A stretch of DNA of 64,000 bases from Xenorhabdus beddingii (GTDB lineage: Bacteria; Pseudomonadota; Gammaproteobacteria; Enterobacterales; Enterobacteriaceae). Positions 40,587 through 49,608 of this stretch are shown here, piece after piece (within the stretch, counting starts at the first letter, position 1; each line of letters begins with the position of its first letter). The DNA is taken from NCBI RefSeq assembly GCF_002127545.1, contig NZ_MUBK01000004.1, forward strand, positions 62,001-126,000. The letters run 5' to 3'. Made by a program: the position numbers and the translations under genes. The notes beneath the pieces were generated by a model that ran no database searches, had not been told where the DNA came from, and saw nothing but the letters and a program-made list of their open reading frames with translations.

Positions 40587-42167
40587 TTAAGATGCCAGAA
40601 TCACCGCCATGACAGCCGCAATTCCTCCATAGACCAGCATGGGTAAAATCGTTTTCTTCATAATCTGGCCTTCTGCATTAGCGATCCCCAAAATAGAGCA
40701 AACCGCAATGATGTTGTTTAAACAAACCATGTTGCCCATAGCACCACCCACAGATTGCAGCGCCAACATCAAATTGACATTCATTCCATTGCTCAAGGCG
40801 ATAGCATGCTGGATCCCGCCGAATGTCAGGTTAGAAACCGTATTAGAGCCAGAGAAAAATGAACCCAATGCTCCCAGGAATGAAGAAAACAGCAACCAAC
40901 TATCCCCCGTCATGGTAGCCAGTGCCTTACCAATAATGATGACAGGCGCATTTTCACCTCCTAACATCATCATGTTGACCATCACTAACGCACCAAACAA
41001 CGCGATAAATGGCTTAAGAATACGTGAACCTGTTTCACTGAACATTTGCTTGACCTGATGGCGGTTCAGTCGAAACAGTGGGATACAGATCAACACCACT
41101 AACAAAAAAGGAATTATCGCCGGGACATATAACGTCTTATAGCTGGCGGCAGCAGAGGTTCCCAATACCTGTTGCAGGCTGATAATAAGAGACTTACTGA
41201 TACTCAAATCCCCCAGCCATCCTAAATTCAATTGCCAATGGATCTCAGCATTATTCAGCAGCGCCTTAATACCCAATTGGTGAATACGGGTAATAATCAG
41301 GATCACAATCAATAACAAAGTCGGTATCATGGCTTTGATGACTGTGCTGAAAGGCACTGCTTGCCCAGAATTTTTTCTTTCATAGCGTTTCATGCCGATA
41401 CCCATGCGAGCCAGTAATACCGACAAAGCCAACCCAATAGCTCCGCCTATCAGGGCTGGAAATTCATAATTAATCTGAGCCAATAACAGATAAGGCAGGG
41501 TACAACTTAGGATACTCAAAAAGATAAACAGGAGGTTTTGGCGAATTTCTTGCCACGATACAATAAATCTCAGAGCCAATAACGGGATGATAAAACCTGC
41601 AACAAAGTGGATTAACGCGCTCAATTTACCGATTTCAAATAAATTTTCTTCAGACAACCCAAGATTGGCAAACCCAAACCAAGTCGGCGTTCCTACTGCC
41701 CCGAAAGAAACCGGGACAGAGTTCATCACCAAGGCCAGCAAGGCAACCCGCAATGGATTAAACCCCAAACCGACCAATATGGGGGCAGCAATCGCCGCCG
41801 GAGTGCCAAAACCGCTGGCTCCCTCAATCATAAAAGCAAAAGCCCAGCCAATAATCATTAACTGAGCTACGGGGTTAGCACTGATATTTTCCAGCCAATT
41901 GCGCACAACCTCTTCAGCGCCACTGATCTGCATCAATTTATTCAGCAATATTGCGCCTAAGATAATCGTAATGGGAGTAAAAACAGAAATCAGGGCCGTA
42001 ATAATATTGGCGTGTAATAATATAGGCTGGGCTTCTAACCAGAATAATTGTATGAAGTAAACAAGGATCGCGGTCAATGGTAAAGCAATATAGGATGGAA
42101 TACCTTTACGTTTGGTCATCATCCAAATCAGCAGGACAATCGGAGCAATGCTGAAAAATAAGGGCAT
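40587..42167 (-). CDS. lldP: L-lactate permease LldP
   Basis: A 526-residue, 12-14-helix carrier of the LctP family, with GASGFGTPAAIAAPILVGLGF and FFSGSNTVSNLTFGGIQ. It imports lactate (and glycolate) with protons. First gene of the lldPD operon; GAGGACC precedes the ATG. Confidence 0.95.
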   Translation of the reverse strand: MPLFFSIAPIVLLIWMMTKRKGIPSYIALPLTAILVYFIQLFWLEAQPILLHANIITALISVFTPITIILGAILLNKLMQISGAEEVVRNWLENISANPVAQLMIIGWAFAFMIEGASGFGTPAAIAAPILVGLGFNPLRVALLALVMNSVPVSFGAVGTPTWFGFANLGLSEENLFEIGKLSALIHFVAGFIIPLLALRFIVSWQEIRQNLLFIFLSILSCTLPYLLLAQINYEFPALIGGAIGLALSVLLARMGIGMKRYERKNSGQAVPFSTVIKAMIPTLLLIVILIITRIHQLGIKALLNNAEIHWQLNLGWLGDLSISKSLIISLQQVLGTSAAASYKTLYVPAIIPFLLVVLICIPLFRLNRHQVKQMFSETGSRILKPFIALFGALVMVNMMMLGGENAPVIIIGKALATMTGDSWLLFSSFLGALGSFFSGSNTVSNLTFGGIQHAIALSNGMNVNLMLALQSVGGAMGNMVCLNNIIAVCSILGIANAEGQIMKKTILPMLVYGGIAAVMAVILAS

Positions 42168-42483
42168 AGGGTCCTCAGGTAACTGTTTTTATAAGAGAAG
42201 AAATGTAGCTGAAAGGTTAAATCTTCATAACAATGCCATTATAATCACAACCCTTCCCAAGCTCCTACGCTGTGATTTTTTAACAATTAGAATTAATACA
42301 CATTATCAATGCCTTGATGACATGGAAGATAAAAAATTAAACCAATAAAAATCAGTTAGATATAAAATAATTTAAGATAAAAACCGCGAAGGGATCACAC
42401 TAATTAGGTATAAATTTTCAATAGACTATATCTAAAAATGACATAATCTCTGCTGGTCATTAACCCCCCAGCAGAGAAAAACC
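42168..42483. other. Gap upstream of lldP with a hairpin
   Basis: About 315 bp holding the lldP promoter region and the end of the LysR transcript. CTCTGCTGG (42448-42456) and CCAGCAGAG (42468-42476) form a perfect 9-bp stem 8 bp past the LysR stop, a likely terminator without a clear U-tract. No LldR-type operator was recognised. Confidence 0.5.
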
Positions 42484-43404
42484 TTAAAAATAATGCTGAA
42501 TATTTTTATAAGAGACTGTGATGTGTTCAATCAACATTCGGATTTTCAGGGGTAAATTTCGGGTATAAGGATAAACAGCATAAACACCCAATACTTTCCC
42601 ACTATGCCCTTTCAGTATTTCCACCAATTTTCCGGCCTGTAAATCTTCATACACCATGACACGCGGAACCATCGCAATGCCAAATCCCCCCAGTACCACC
42701 TTACGAATTGCCAGGGCATTATTTGAAGAAAAATTTCCATTCACCTGTAATTCATAAATATCACGGCTGGCAGGGTGTTTCATCAACCAGTTGGCAGTCC
42801 CACTTTCTTGGTGGGTGTAAGTCAGGCAATTGTGATCAAGAAGATCCTGCGCTGATTGTGGTTGGGGATGTTTTTCCAGATAAGCAGGAGAACAGACAAT
42901 AACCCAACGCGAATTCAAGATAGGTCTGGCAATCAAACTGGAATCCGGCATCGTGCCAGTACGAATTGCCAAATCAATGCCTTCATTAACCAAGTCAACA
43001 AAATGATTCTCTAACCGCATTTCCACCTTTAATTTCGGATGTCGGCTACAGAACTCAGCGACTTTCTCACTCAAGAGTAGTTCACCTGAGATAGTTGGCA
43101 CTGACATCCGGATCACTCCCGTTAATTCATCACTTTTTTCACTGACGACATGTAACGCATCTTGAATTCGGGTACTGATTTCCTTGGCATGTTGATACAG
43201 TCCGCGCCCATTTTCAGTTAAGGTGAGACTGCGTGTAGTACGATATAACAGCCGGGCACCGAGGTATTTTTCCAAACGCCCAATCCGCTTACTAATGACT
43301 GAACTGGTGATGCCTGCGCTCTCTGCCGCTTTACTGAAAGACCCACAGTCAACAATCAAGGCAAACAAGATCAAATCGTTTGCATATTCATGGGTAGATA
43401 ACAT
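42484..43404 (-). CDS. LysR-family transcriptional regulator
   Basis: A full-length 306-residue LysR protein. The winged helix is at residues 5-64 (FSKAAESAGITSSVISKRIGRLEKYLG) and the effector domain begins GVIRMSVPTISGE. The TGxLR-like start of the effector domain and WVIVCSPAYL place it with the CrgA/DhaR/YafC-like group. It overlaps the end of the upstream hydrolase gene by 17 bp, so it is the last gene of a three-gene operon and may regulate it or lldPD. Effector unknown. Confidence 0.92.
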   Translation of the reverse strand: MLSTHEYANDLILFALIVDCGSFSKAAESAGITSSVISKRIGRLEKYLGARLLYRTTRSLTLTENGRGLYQHAKEISTRIQDALHVVSEKSDELTGVIRMSVPTISGELLLSEKVAEFCSRHPKLKVEMRLENHFVDLVNEGIDLAIRTGTMPDSSLIARPILNSRWVIVCSPAYLEKHPQPQSAQDLLDHNCLTYTHQESGTANWLMKHPASRDIYELQVNGNFSSNNALAIRKVVLGGFGIAMVPRVMVYEDLQAGKLVEILKGHSGKVLGVYAVYPYTRNLPLKIRMLIEHITVSYKNIQHYF

Positions 43405-44020
43405 AATTTATGTCTACTTCTTCTGATACCATCATTTTCAGAGCATGATAAACAGGTAACAGGCGAGTAAAACCGTCCTTATCAAGAAAATGTCCGCCAT
43501 TATCAACATTAATCACTTTAGACTGCAACGAATGAGCCAAAGCATCGGAAGAGTGTGGAGGAACAATTTCATCATTAGATGAAATAATCGAAATACGATG
43601 TTCTGTCACCCCACGCAAGAAAGCATAATCCAACGGTTCGACAGCAAAAGCATCTAACTCAGGTAAGGTGGCTTGAGGAGAGCCATATCCCGAAACCAAT
43701 ATGTAGCCGCCAATATGAAGGGATGTAGAGCTTATTGCCTCCAGATGCCGCAACACCGTGATACAACCCAGACTGTGACCAATAAAAATCGTATCTTTGT
43801 CTGCCCTTGGTGTGATGTCCATCAGCATATTCGTCCATACTTCCGGTTCAGGCGCTGATGATTCAGGCATTGCAGGTACGATCACCTCTGCTCCCTGTTC
43901 AGTCAGGGTATCTTTTAACCAAGGAAACCAATTTGATGAAGGTGAGGCAGTATACCCATGAACAATAATAATTTTTTTGCCAGAAAACAGGCCGGGACTA
44001 CTTGTCGTTGCTAATGTCAT
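43388..44020 (-). CDS. RBBP9/YdeN-family serine hydrolase
   Basis: A 210-residue small alpha/beta hydrolase. Start motif KIIIVHGYTASPSSNWFPWL, nucleophile elbow GHSLGC (Ser83), acid in SSNDEIVP and His in NGGHFLDKDGF. Substrates in this family are mostly unknown. The ORF opens at 44074 inside the thioesterase gene, but TAGGA fits the ATG at 44020, which leaves a 22 bp gap after the thioesterase. Confidence 0.9.
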   Translation of the reverse strand: MTLATTSSPGLFSGKKIIIVHGYTASPSSNWFPWLKDTLTEQGAEVIVPAMPESSAPEPEVWTNMLMDITPRADKDTIFIGHSLGCITVLRHLEAISSTSLHIGGYILVSGYGSPQATLPELDAFAVEPLDYAFLRGVTEHRISIISSNDEIVPPHSSDALAHSLQSKVINVDNGGHFLDKDGFTRLLPVYHALKMMVSEEVDINYVIYP

Positions 44021-44042
44021 TGACGTTATCCTACTCAAAAAT

Positions 44043-44798
44043 TCATCCAACCAACGCTCCGGCTTGTTTCTCAAGCCACGGGATCACTGAATCATTATTG
44101 AACAAATAAAAGTGTCCACCCGTGAAAATTTGCTGCTTCACGGGTGCAGGCAGTTCCTTTCGCCATTCGGCTAATCGAGCAACAGGCACTCGCTTATCCT
44201 GATCACCTCCTATCACGTAAATTTGCGCATTTAGCTTTACTTTCGGTAATCGGGACAAAGCATCCAGTAAAATCAGATCATTTCTCATTATTTCAATCAC
44301 GTAGTTACGTAATTCGGCGTTAATTAAAACATTCGCAGGCGTTCCTTCACATTGTTCAAGAATGTTCAATACGTCATTATCAGAATATTCCTCATGCGGC
44401 TTACTTTTCAGATCTTCGGGATCAACGAAACCACGGGCTGAAATAATCAGGGTCAACTTCTTTTCCGGCGCTTCATATTCAAGCCGTTGAGCAACCTGAT
44501 AGGCAAGCTCAGCCCCCATACTGTGTCCAAATAACAGTAATGGTTTATCCTCACCTAATCTCAAACGCTTTATCGAAACCAGGATATCAGCCAGTACAGT
44601 TTCCGCCTCTGTTTGAAAAGGGGCAGACATACGTGTCCCCCTACCTGCAAGTTCGAGACAGTAGACTTCCATAAACGCCGACAATTTGTTGGCCAATGCC
44701 ATATAAGAAAGACAAGAACCTCCGGCATGATGTAAAAACACCAACTGCACCTTGGCTTCAGGTCTTTCAATCACCGGAAATAAAACTGAATTAGACAA
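44043..44798 (-). CDS. Type II (GrsT-like) thioesterase
   Basis: A 251-residue alpha/beta hydrolase of the type II thioesterase family, which frees wrongly loaded carriers in NRPS/PKS assembly lines. Seen here: LVFLHHAGGSCLSY, the LELAGRGTRM motif, nucleophile Ser93 in GHSMGAE, Asp in GGDQDKRVP and His in GGHFYLFN. Translation probably starts at TTG 44798: the AAGGAA site is 7 bases before it but only 1 base before the outer TTG at 44804. No assembly-line genes lie in the window, so it must serve a cluster elsewhere or act alone. Confidence 0.9.
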   Translation of the reverse strand: MSNSVLFPVIERPEAKVQLVFLHHAGGSCLSYMALANKLSAFMEVYCLELAGRGTRMSAPFQTEAETVLADILVSIKRLRLGEDKPLLLFGHSMGAELAYQVAQRLEYEAPEKKLTLIISARGFVDPEDLKSKPHEEYSDNDVLNILEQCEGTPANVLINAELRNYVIEIMRNDLILLDALSRLPKVKLNAQIYVIGGDQDKRVPVARLAEWRKELPAPVKQQIFTGGHFYLFNNDSVIPWLEKQAGALVG

Positions 44799-45049
44799 AA
44801 TCAAGTTCCTTTGGTCGTATAAATGGGCGTTTTTGTGTTAATAGGAAATGGATGGTGTTGATCAACAGGTATCTATTCCCTGACGGTATTGCTTTCCAAA
44901 GAGAAAATAAAATGGAAGATATTCATTACACATAGAGTAATAACTATTGATTTATTTTTCTATAACAGAAAAAGTTGATTAGTTTATAGTTATTAATTAG
45001 ATACAGGAGCCAGAACCTATCCAATCAGGCTCTGACTCTATCATTTAGT

Positions 45050-45592
45050 TTATGCCTTTAGTTTCTCACGTACAATCATCAACGCAAAACCTAACAAATT
45101 CAAACCATCCCACATCAACGGGTTCTGAATTTTAGGGAAATCTTCTGCCAGACCGATCCCCCAGATACGGTCAACGGGACTAGCCTCAACTAATATTTTT
45201 TCCCCAGTATTTAATAAGAACTCTGCCAAGGGTTTATTCTGAGAAAATTTAGCCAAGTTACCTTCAATCACGATTTTCAATCGATGTTCATCCCAAACCG
45301 ATTGGTCAAAGTCACGTATCTCTCTGCCATATGCTTTTGCAGCACCTGGATTTTTAGCATTGATAATTTTTTCCAGTACTTCGAGATCATTAAACAAGCG
45401 AGCCTTCCCTGCCATCATATAGTGTTCTGCACTCGCGTATTTTATATCATCAACAGTAAATTGAACTGGATACCACTGGCTTAAACAAGATTTAGTTATG
45501 TGGTTGTTATAATTAGTTTTATGACCCCAGAAAAAAAGATATTTCAGTTTTTTCCCCGATTGGTATAAATCACATAATGTTTTAATATCCAT
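45050..45592 (-). CDS. NADAR-family (YbiA-like) N-glycosidase
   Basis: A 180-residue NADAR protein: LFFWGH at the start, the core SAEHYMMAGKARLF, VWDEHRLKIVIEGNLAKF, and ASPVDRIWGIGL near the end. E. coli YbiA hydrolyses unstable riboflavin intermediates; other NADAR enzymes remove ADP-ribose from DNA or NAD-derived adducts and some sit in phage-defence loci. Placed at the edge of the phage-like region, so either role is possible. Confidence 0.9.
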   Translation of the reverse strand: MDIKTLCDLYQSGKKLKYLFFWGHKTNYNNHITKSCLSQWYPVQFTVDDIKYASAEHYMMAGKARLFNDLEVLEKIINAKNPGAAKAYGREIRDFDQSVWDEHRLKIVIEGNLAKFSQNKPLAEFLLNTGEKILVEASPVDRIWGIGLAEDFPKIQNPLMWDGLNLLGFALMIVREKLKA

Positions 45593-45776
45593 ATTAACTC
45601 TCTATAACTCACGAATTTAGCTTAAATACATAAATGCACTCCCATCATACAATTTTTCTTATATTTGTCGATAATTATCAAAGCCGCTTTATTGATAGTG
45701 AATAAGAACCACAAACATAGGCTACAATAAAAATAATCACATGCTTGTTAAATAACTCATCATATTATTTTGTGAA

Positions 45777-46229
45777 TCACTTAATGTTTGCCCTACGTCC
45801 GATGACAAAAACGGCGACCAACCCAACTAAATCAACAGTGATTAACGTACCAGCAAACAACACTTCTCCTTTCAGGGCAAAAACAGTCGCAATAATCAGG
45901 ATAAACATCGCGATGGAAAATCCCATCCATTGCCCTCTTTTGTCTCTGTTTATCAAACCATCCAATGCTCTTTTCTGTTTTTCATGTTGAAAAACCTGCT
46001 CTTTTTCTCTAAAAGAGAATATTCTTTCTGCACAACCCGGTAAAATTGATTCATAGCTTTTTAATGCCTCTGGAGATGGAAAGGAATCTGAGCAACAAGT
46101 AACCACCTGATTTTCAATTAAATCTCCACTTGCCGAGTCAATATTTAAAGTATTGCGATAATCGGTTGCGGGCATGATGTCAAGAATACTCCCTATCACT
46201 CTGAAATAATGACGAATGTTAGAATTCAT
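45777..46229 (-). CDS. DUF2335-like membrane protein
   Basis: A 150-residue protein with a soluble N-terminus, a charged linker (SYESILPGCAERIFSFREKEQ) and two C-terminal helices (about 103-122 and 125-143) ending GRR. The order LPG-x-AERI, charged coil, RGQxxGF and two spans is that of DUF2335 proteins, common in prophages. CAGGAGAG precedes the ATG. Function unknown. Confidence 0.75.
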   Translation of the reverse strand: MNSNIRHYFRVIGSILDIMPATDYRNTLNIDSASGDLIENQVVTCCSDSFPSPEALKSYESILPGCAERIFSFREKEQVFQHEKQKRALDGLINRDKRGQWMGFSIAMFILIIATVFALKGEVLFAGTLITVDLVGLVAVFVIGRRANIK

Positions 46230-46314
46230 GTTCTCTCCTGAGTAATATACACAAAAAACATCTTAATAAAATCAGTAGAATAACTAAGTTCAACCTATAA
46301 TTTACATGAATTAA

Positions 46315-46536
46315 TTACACTTCTGCTATTTTCTTTCCCCGTAATGCAACTGGGTTTTGACTTGGAAATGGGCGGCATTCCTCCGCTTTATAAGTTCCAT
46401 CTTCCTGACGAATCAAAAAGATTTTACGACCAGATCGCAATGCCTTACTGATCGCAGTTTGATGAACACCAACCAAAAGCGCGGCTTTGGCTTGACCATT
46501 TAACTTTACATATTCTGATAACGGAATTTTTTCCAT
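46315..46536 (-). CDS. Phage Cro-like repressor
   Basis: A 73-residue Cro protein: IPLSEYVKLNGQAKAALLVG, QTAISKALRSGRKIFLI, then EECRPFPSQNP. The layout and the C-terminal AEE-x-x-PFPS strand match lambda-type Cro. Strong AGGAGG site. It is divergent from the cI-like gene, with 99 bp holding the operators between them. No lytic genes follow it, so it is a relict switch. Confidence 0.9.
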   Translation of the reverse strand: MEKIPLSEYVKLNGQAKAALLVGVHQTAISKALRSGRKIFLIRQEDGTYKAEECRPFPSQNPVALRGKKIAEV

Positions 46537-46585
46537 ACGTTTCCTCCTGTCTGCTCAAAATAATATCTAAAGTACTAAATATTTC

Positions 46586-46625
46586 AATACTTTTAGTATT
46601 TATCATTTTAATAGCATTGGTATTA
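46586..46625. promoter_or_regulatory. CI/Cro operator sites
   Basis: AATACTTTTAGTATT (46586-46600) is a perfect palindrome with a 3-base centre. TAATAGCATTGGTATTA (46609-46625) repeats the same half-site TAATAC with one mismatch. A weaker third relative, AGTACTAAATATT, lies at 46571-46583. They are spaced like lambda right operators between cro and cI. Confidence 0.75.
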
Positions 46626-46635
46626 AAATGAGTGC

Positions 46636-47349
46636 ATGAAAAAGAAACTCACAGCAGAACAGCTTGCCGATGCCGCACGCTTAAAAGCACTATTTGAAGC
46701 CAAGAAAAAACAGCTCGGCATTTCTCAAGAAACGCTTGCAGAAGACAAGGGCAAGACACAAAGTGCAATTTCACACTATCTCAATGGCATCAATGCCCTT
46801 AATTTGGAGATGGCAGTTTACTTTGCCAAAAAATTGGGCGTTCAGATTGCCGATTTCAGCCCGTCACTGGATCAACAGGCCAGGGAGCTGGTCGCGGTTC
46901 TCGATGGTCGTCATACGATGTTTTCAGATAATCCAAATCCTCAAAAACAATATCCACTACTCAAATGGGTGGATGCAGGTCACTGGTGTGAAGATCTCAC
47001 ATCAAAATATGATACAGGCGGTATAGAAAAGCGATATGAAGCCCCTGTCGAGTGCTCGCAACGTGCTTTTTGGCTGGAAGTCAAGGGGGATTCGATGGTG
47101 TCAGCCAATGGATTAAGTATACCGCAAGGTATGATTATTTTAGTTGACCCGGAAGTCAGGCCCACAGCCAATAAGCTGGTCGTCGCAAAACTTGATGGCG
47201 AAAAAGAACCCACGTTCAGGCAACTGATCACTGAGGGGTATGATACATTTTTAAAACCACTGAACGCCCAATACAACATGATCCCCCTTGGCAATCATGT
47301 GCAGATTATCGGCGTGGTTGTAGAGGCAAAAGTTAGGAAACTGCCTTGA
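46636..47349 (+). CDS. LexA-like phage repressor (CI/S24 family)
   Basis: A 237-residue repressor: helix-turn-helix at residues 28-70 (LGISQETLAEDKGKTQSAIS) and a C-terminal S24 domain. The autocleavage pair Ala114-Gly115 (KWVDAGHWCED), nucleophile Ser153 (VKGDSMVS) and Lys185 (LVVAKLDG) are all present, so it should be cut by RecA during SOS. There is no clear ribosome site before the ATG, as in lambda cI from its maintenance promoter. It has no visible prophage to hold, so it may act on another phage. Confidence 0.93.
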   Translation: MKKKLTAEQLADAARLKALFEAKKKQLGISQETLAEDKGKTQSAISHYLNGINALNLEMAVYFAKKLGVQIADFSPSLDQQARELVAVLDGRHTMFSDNPNPQKQYPLLKWVDAGHWCEDLTSKYDTGGIEKRYEAPVECSQRAFWLEVKGDSMVSANGLSIPQGMIILVDPEVRPTANKLVVAKLDGEKEPTFRQLITEGYDTFLKPLNAQYNMIPLGNHVQIIGVVVEAKVRKLP

Positions 47350-47355
47350 GTAACA

Positions 47356-47410
47356 ATATATCCCCGTCGTCTTTCAAGTTACGGCTTTGTTGGCTATGTT
47401 CACATCCCCA
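47356..47410 (+). repeat. Dispersed hairpin repeat, copy downstream of the cI-like gene
   Basis: Shares CGTCGTCTTTCAAGTT and GCTTTGTTGGCT with the copies at 51183 and 52944, but its palindrome has decayed. Confidence 0.6.
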
Positions 47411-47516
47411 AAAATATAGCGAGTTATGTTTCTGGGGAAGGTTAATTCATTTCCTGTTTACTCAATCAAAGCGATAAAGAAACTTGGTTATATTATATAA
47501 CATTAGAAATGCACAA

Positions 47517-48058
47517 TTACATTATAATATAGTGGAAAGGTGTTTCACCTATTTTCTTTAATTGAATATGTTTATTTTTACTTTTAGTCTGGTAAATATC
47601 ATCCCCCAAATATTTTTCCACAAGCTCATCCAACTTAATAGCGTCTATATCTTTAGTCACACCGACCGACCAAACACTCCTTAAGTTAACTTCGGATTTT
47701 CTGATTTTGCTAATTTTATTCAAATCAGAAGTCATTTTTTTATACATGATTTTGGGTTAGCATGTTGCTTAAATTCAACAATCATATATGTATCTAAGGC
47801 CCAACCTTTTTTTCTTAATAAAAAATCAGGTCTTAAATATTTTTTACCCTTTATTTTCCTATTATCGTATTTAAATGCAAACTCTCTCCACCATTCATGT
47901 TCAGTTTGAGAAAGCATATAAGAGAATTCAACTTGTAGCCAAATCTCCCAGCCAGTGATATTACCTTGTTCAATAAGATGAAATCTGTTGCAAATTTCAT
48001 CACTAGAGAAAAAGTTATCAAGCAATACATTTAAGTGCTCAAAATCCCGGTTTATCAT
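47517..48058 (-). pseudogene. PD-(D/E)XK nuclease-like gene with a frameshift in a 7-A run
   Basis: The first part (from the ATG at 48058, with AAGGGA 8 bp ahead) encodes a helical start and a nuclease core: LRPDFLL followed 15 residues later by MIVEFKQH, the PD...ExK pattern. The frame stops at 47732 just after a run of seven A (47735-47741 as T). Adding one A joins CIKK directly to MTSDLNKISKIRKSEV in the second frame, giving one protein of about 175-180 residues ending at 47517. No family name could be given. It lies next to the phage repressor and could be a defence or phage nuclease. Confidence 0.65.
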
Positions 48059-48843
48059 AATAAAATCCCTTATCTTCAATCCAACTGAATCGTTATAATT
48101 TAGCTTTAGTCGCACAGGATACTGATGAAATATAATAGGCAGCGATTTGGAACATCATGCTTTTAAAAACATTTATTATTTAATCAGATAATATAAAAAA
48201 TTATTCTACCTCTTTTTTCTGTTATTAAACAGAGGAAATTATTTCACAATGAAATCAAAACTCACCAATCTCGCAATAAGTGAAATTTAGATGATAAAAA
48301 ATGGCTGTTACATCAATAAAGTAAAATATTGTTAAGTCAAAAAATTCATCCAGCCCTAAACAGTTAAAATAACCTTAACTTTATCATCTGATTTAGTTCG
48401 TAAACGGTGTATCCGGACAACTAACCCAAAGCACTTCATCTTCAGCCTTTGTTTAAGGTTGGTTTATTGCATATTTTGCTATTTTGGTCTACTTTATTTA
48501 TGTGTACCAAATCTCCTACTTGTTTAGTACACCCTCATTTGCTTCTTATTTCGCTCTTTCCCTCCCTAATATAGGGAGGGGTTTTCTTTTCCAGACCAGC
48601 AACAAAAATAGGATAAATCCTATCCGCACCATCCCATCACCCAACAACCTGATATCTCTCAAAAATATATTTCTAGCATACCCCTATCATAAATTAAGCA
48701 TTTATCATTGACTCACTTTGTTATAAACCTTCCTATGCCTTTTCATTAAAGTGATTTTTATCTCATAGAAACTTATTAATATTACAACAATAAGTAAAAT
48801 TACTTATTTTACAGTCAAGTATGGAAAAAATAGGAATTTCATC
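48059..48843. other. Gap between the nuclease fragment and the LPMO gene
   Basis: About 780 bp with no credible coding region. It holds a promoter-like TTGCAT-17-TACTTT (48467-48495) and a strong terminator (48560-48590), described as a candidate small RNA. The rest is AT-rich and otherwise featureless. Confidence 0.5.
48502..48590 (+). ncRNA. Candidate small RNA with 5' hairpin and intrinsic terminator
   Basis: TTGCAT (48467-48472) and TACTTT (48490-48495), 17 bases apart, would start RNA near 48502. The RNA could fold GTGTAC (48502-48507) with GTACAC (48527-48532), leave a single-stranded CU-rich middle, and end in the perfect 9-bp stem CCCTCCCTA/TAGGGAGGG with a 3-base loop and GTTTTCTTTT tail. 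About 89 bases, without an open frame. The layout is that of Hfq-dependent sRNAs. The terminator has no upstream gene to serve on this strand. Confidence 0.4.
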
Positions 48844-49437
48844 ATGAACATTAAAAAATCATTACTTTTAGTGGGATTGACAGCCTTCAGTACAATCCCA
48901 TTCTTTAGTTCTGCTGAATCAGGTTCTCGTCATGGTTATATCGATTCCCCCCCCAGCAGGGCACTGTTATGTTCTAAGAATATCAACAAGAACTGTGGGC
49001 CTGTCATGTATGAGCCACAATCGGTTGAAGGACCCAAAGGCTTCCCTCAAGGAGGGCCACCAGACGGACAAATTGCAAGTGGTGGTGTTGGTCAGTTCAA
49101 GCAACTCAACGAACAAAGTGCTGATCGCTGGCATCATGTCAACATCAATAAGGGGATGAATGAGTTTACATGGACGCTAACAGCCCGGCATAGTACTGCT
49201 TCATGGCAATTTTTCATGACTAAACCTGACTGGAATCCAAATCAGCCGCTTACTCGTGCACAATTTGATTTAAAACCCTTCTGCGAGCGTTTTGATGGTG
49301 GGAAAATACCTACCCAAAAAGTCGCGCTAAAATGTGATGTTCCAGAGCGGTCAGGATATCATGTCATTCTTGGTGTATGGACGATTGCAGACACTAACAA
49401 TGCTTTCTATCAAGTTATTGATGTTGACATTAAATAA
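48844..49437 (+). CDS. AA10 lytic polysaccharide monooxygenase (chitin-binding protein)
   Basis: A 197-residue secreted protein closely like Serratia CBP21: HGYIDSPPSRALLC, CGPVMYEPQSVEGPKGFPQ, TLTARHSTASW and NAFYQVIDV. The copper residues are His30, His116 and axial Phe188; the His-His distance of 86 equals that of CBP21. It oxidatively cuts crystalline chitin, useful for an insect-associated bacterium. The oddity is the N-terminus: the best signal cleavage (after SSA) would leave ESGSR before His30, yet the enzyme needs His as its first residue, so cleavage after SR or further trimming is required. Confidence 0.93.
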   Translation: MNIKKSLLLVGLTAFSTIPFFSSAESGSRHGYIDSPPSRALLCSKNINKNCGPVMYEPQSVEGPKGFPQGGPPDGQIASGGVGQFKQLNEQSADRWHHVNINKGMNEFTWTLTARHSTASWQFFMTKPDWNPNQPLTRAQFDLKPFCERFDGGKIPTQKVALKCDVPERSGYHVILGVWTIADTNNAFYQVIDVDIK

Positions 49438-49487
49438 TATTTTTTAATTATATTGGCATACATGATATTTCAAATATCATAGGGTAC

Positions 49488-49520
49488 TTCCTTACTCTCC
49501 GCACTGCGGAGAGTAAGGAA
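49488..49520. terminator. Perfect 15-bp hairpin after the LPMO gene
   Basis: Arms 49488-49502 and 49506-49520 pair fully around the loop ACT. It lies 50 bp after the stop. No T run follows, so it may protect the mRNA 3' end. Confidence 0.55.
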
Positions 49521-49608
49521 TATTCTAAATTTCAGTGTATCACTATTATGAAAATTTCTTTATTATCTATAACAGCTTAGTTCCTATAAAAAATAGGAAA
49601 CCTAATAG

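Noticed and set aside
47517..47747. The second nuclease frame as an independent small gene
   Set aside because: Its ATG sits inside the A run and its first residues continue the upstream protein after a one-base shift, so it is better read as the 3' half of a broken gene.
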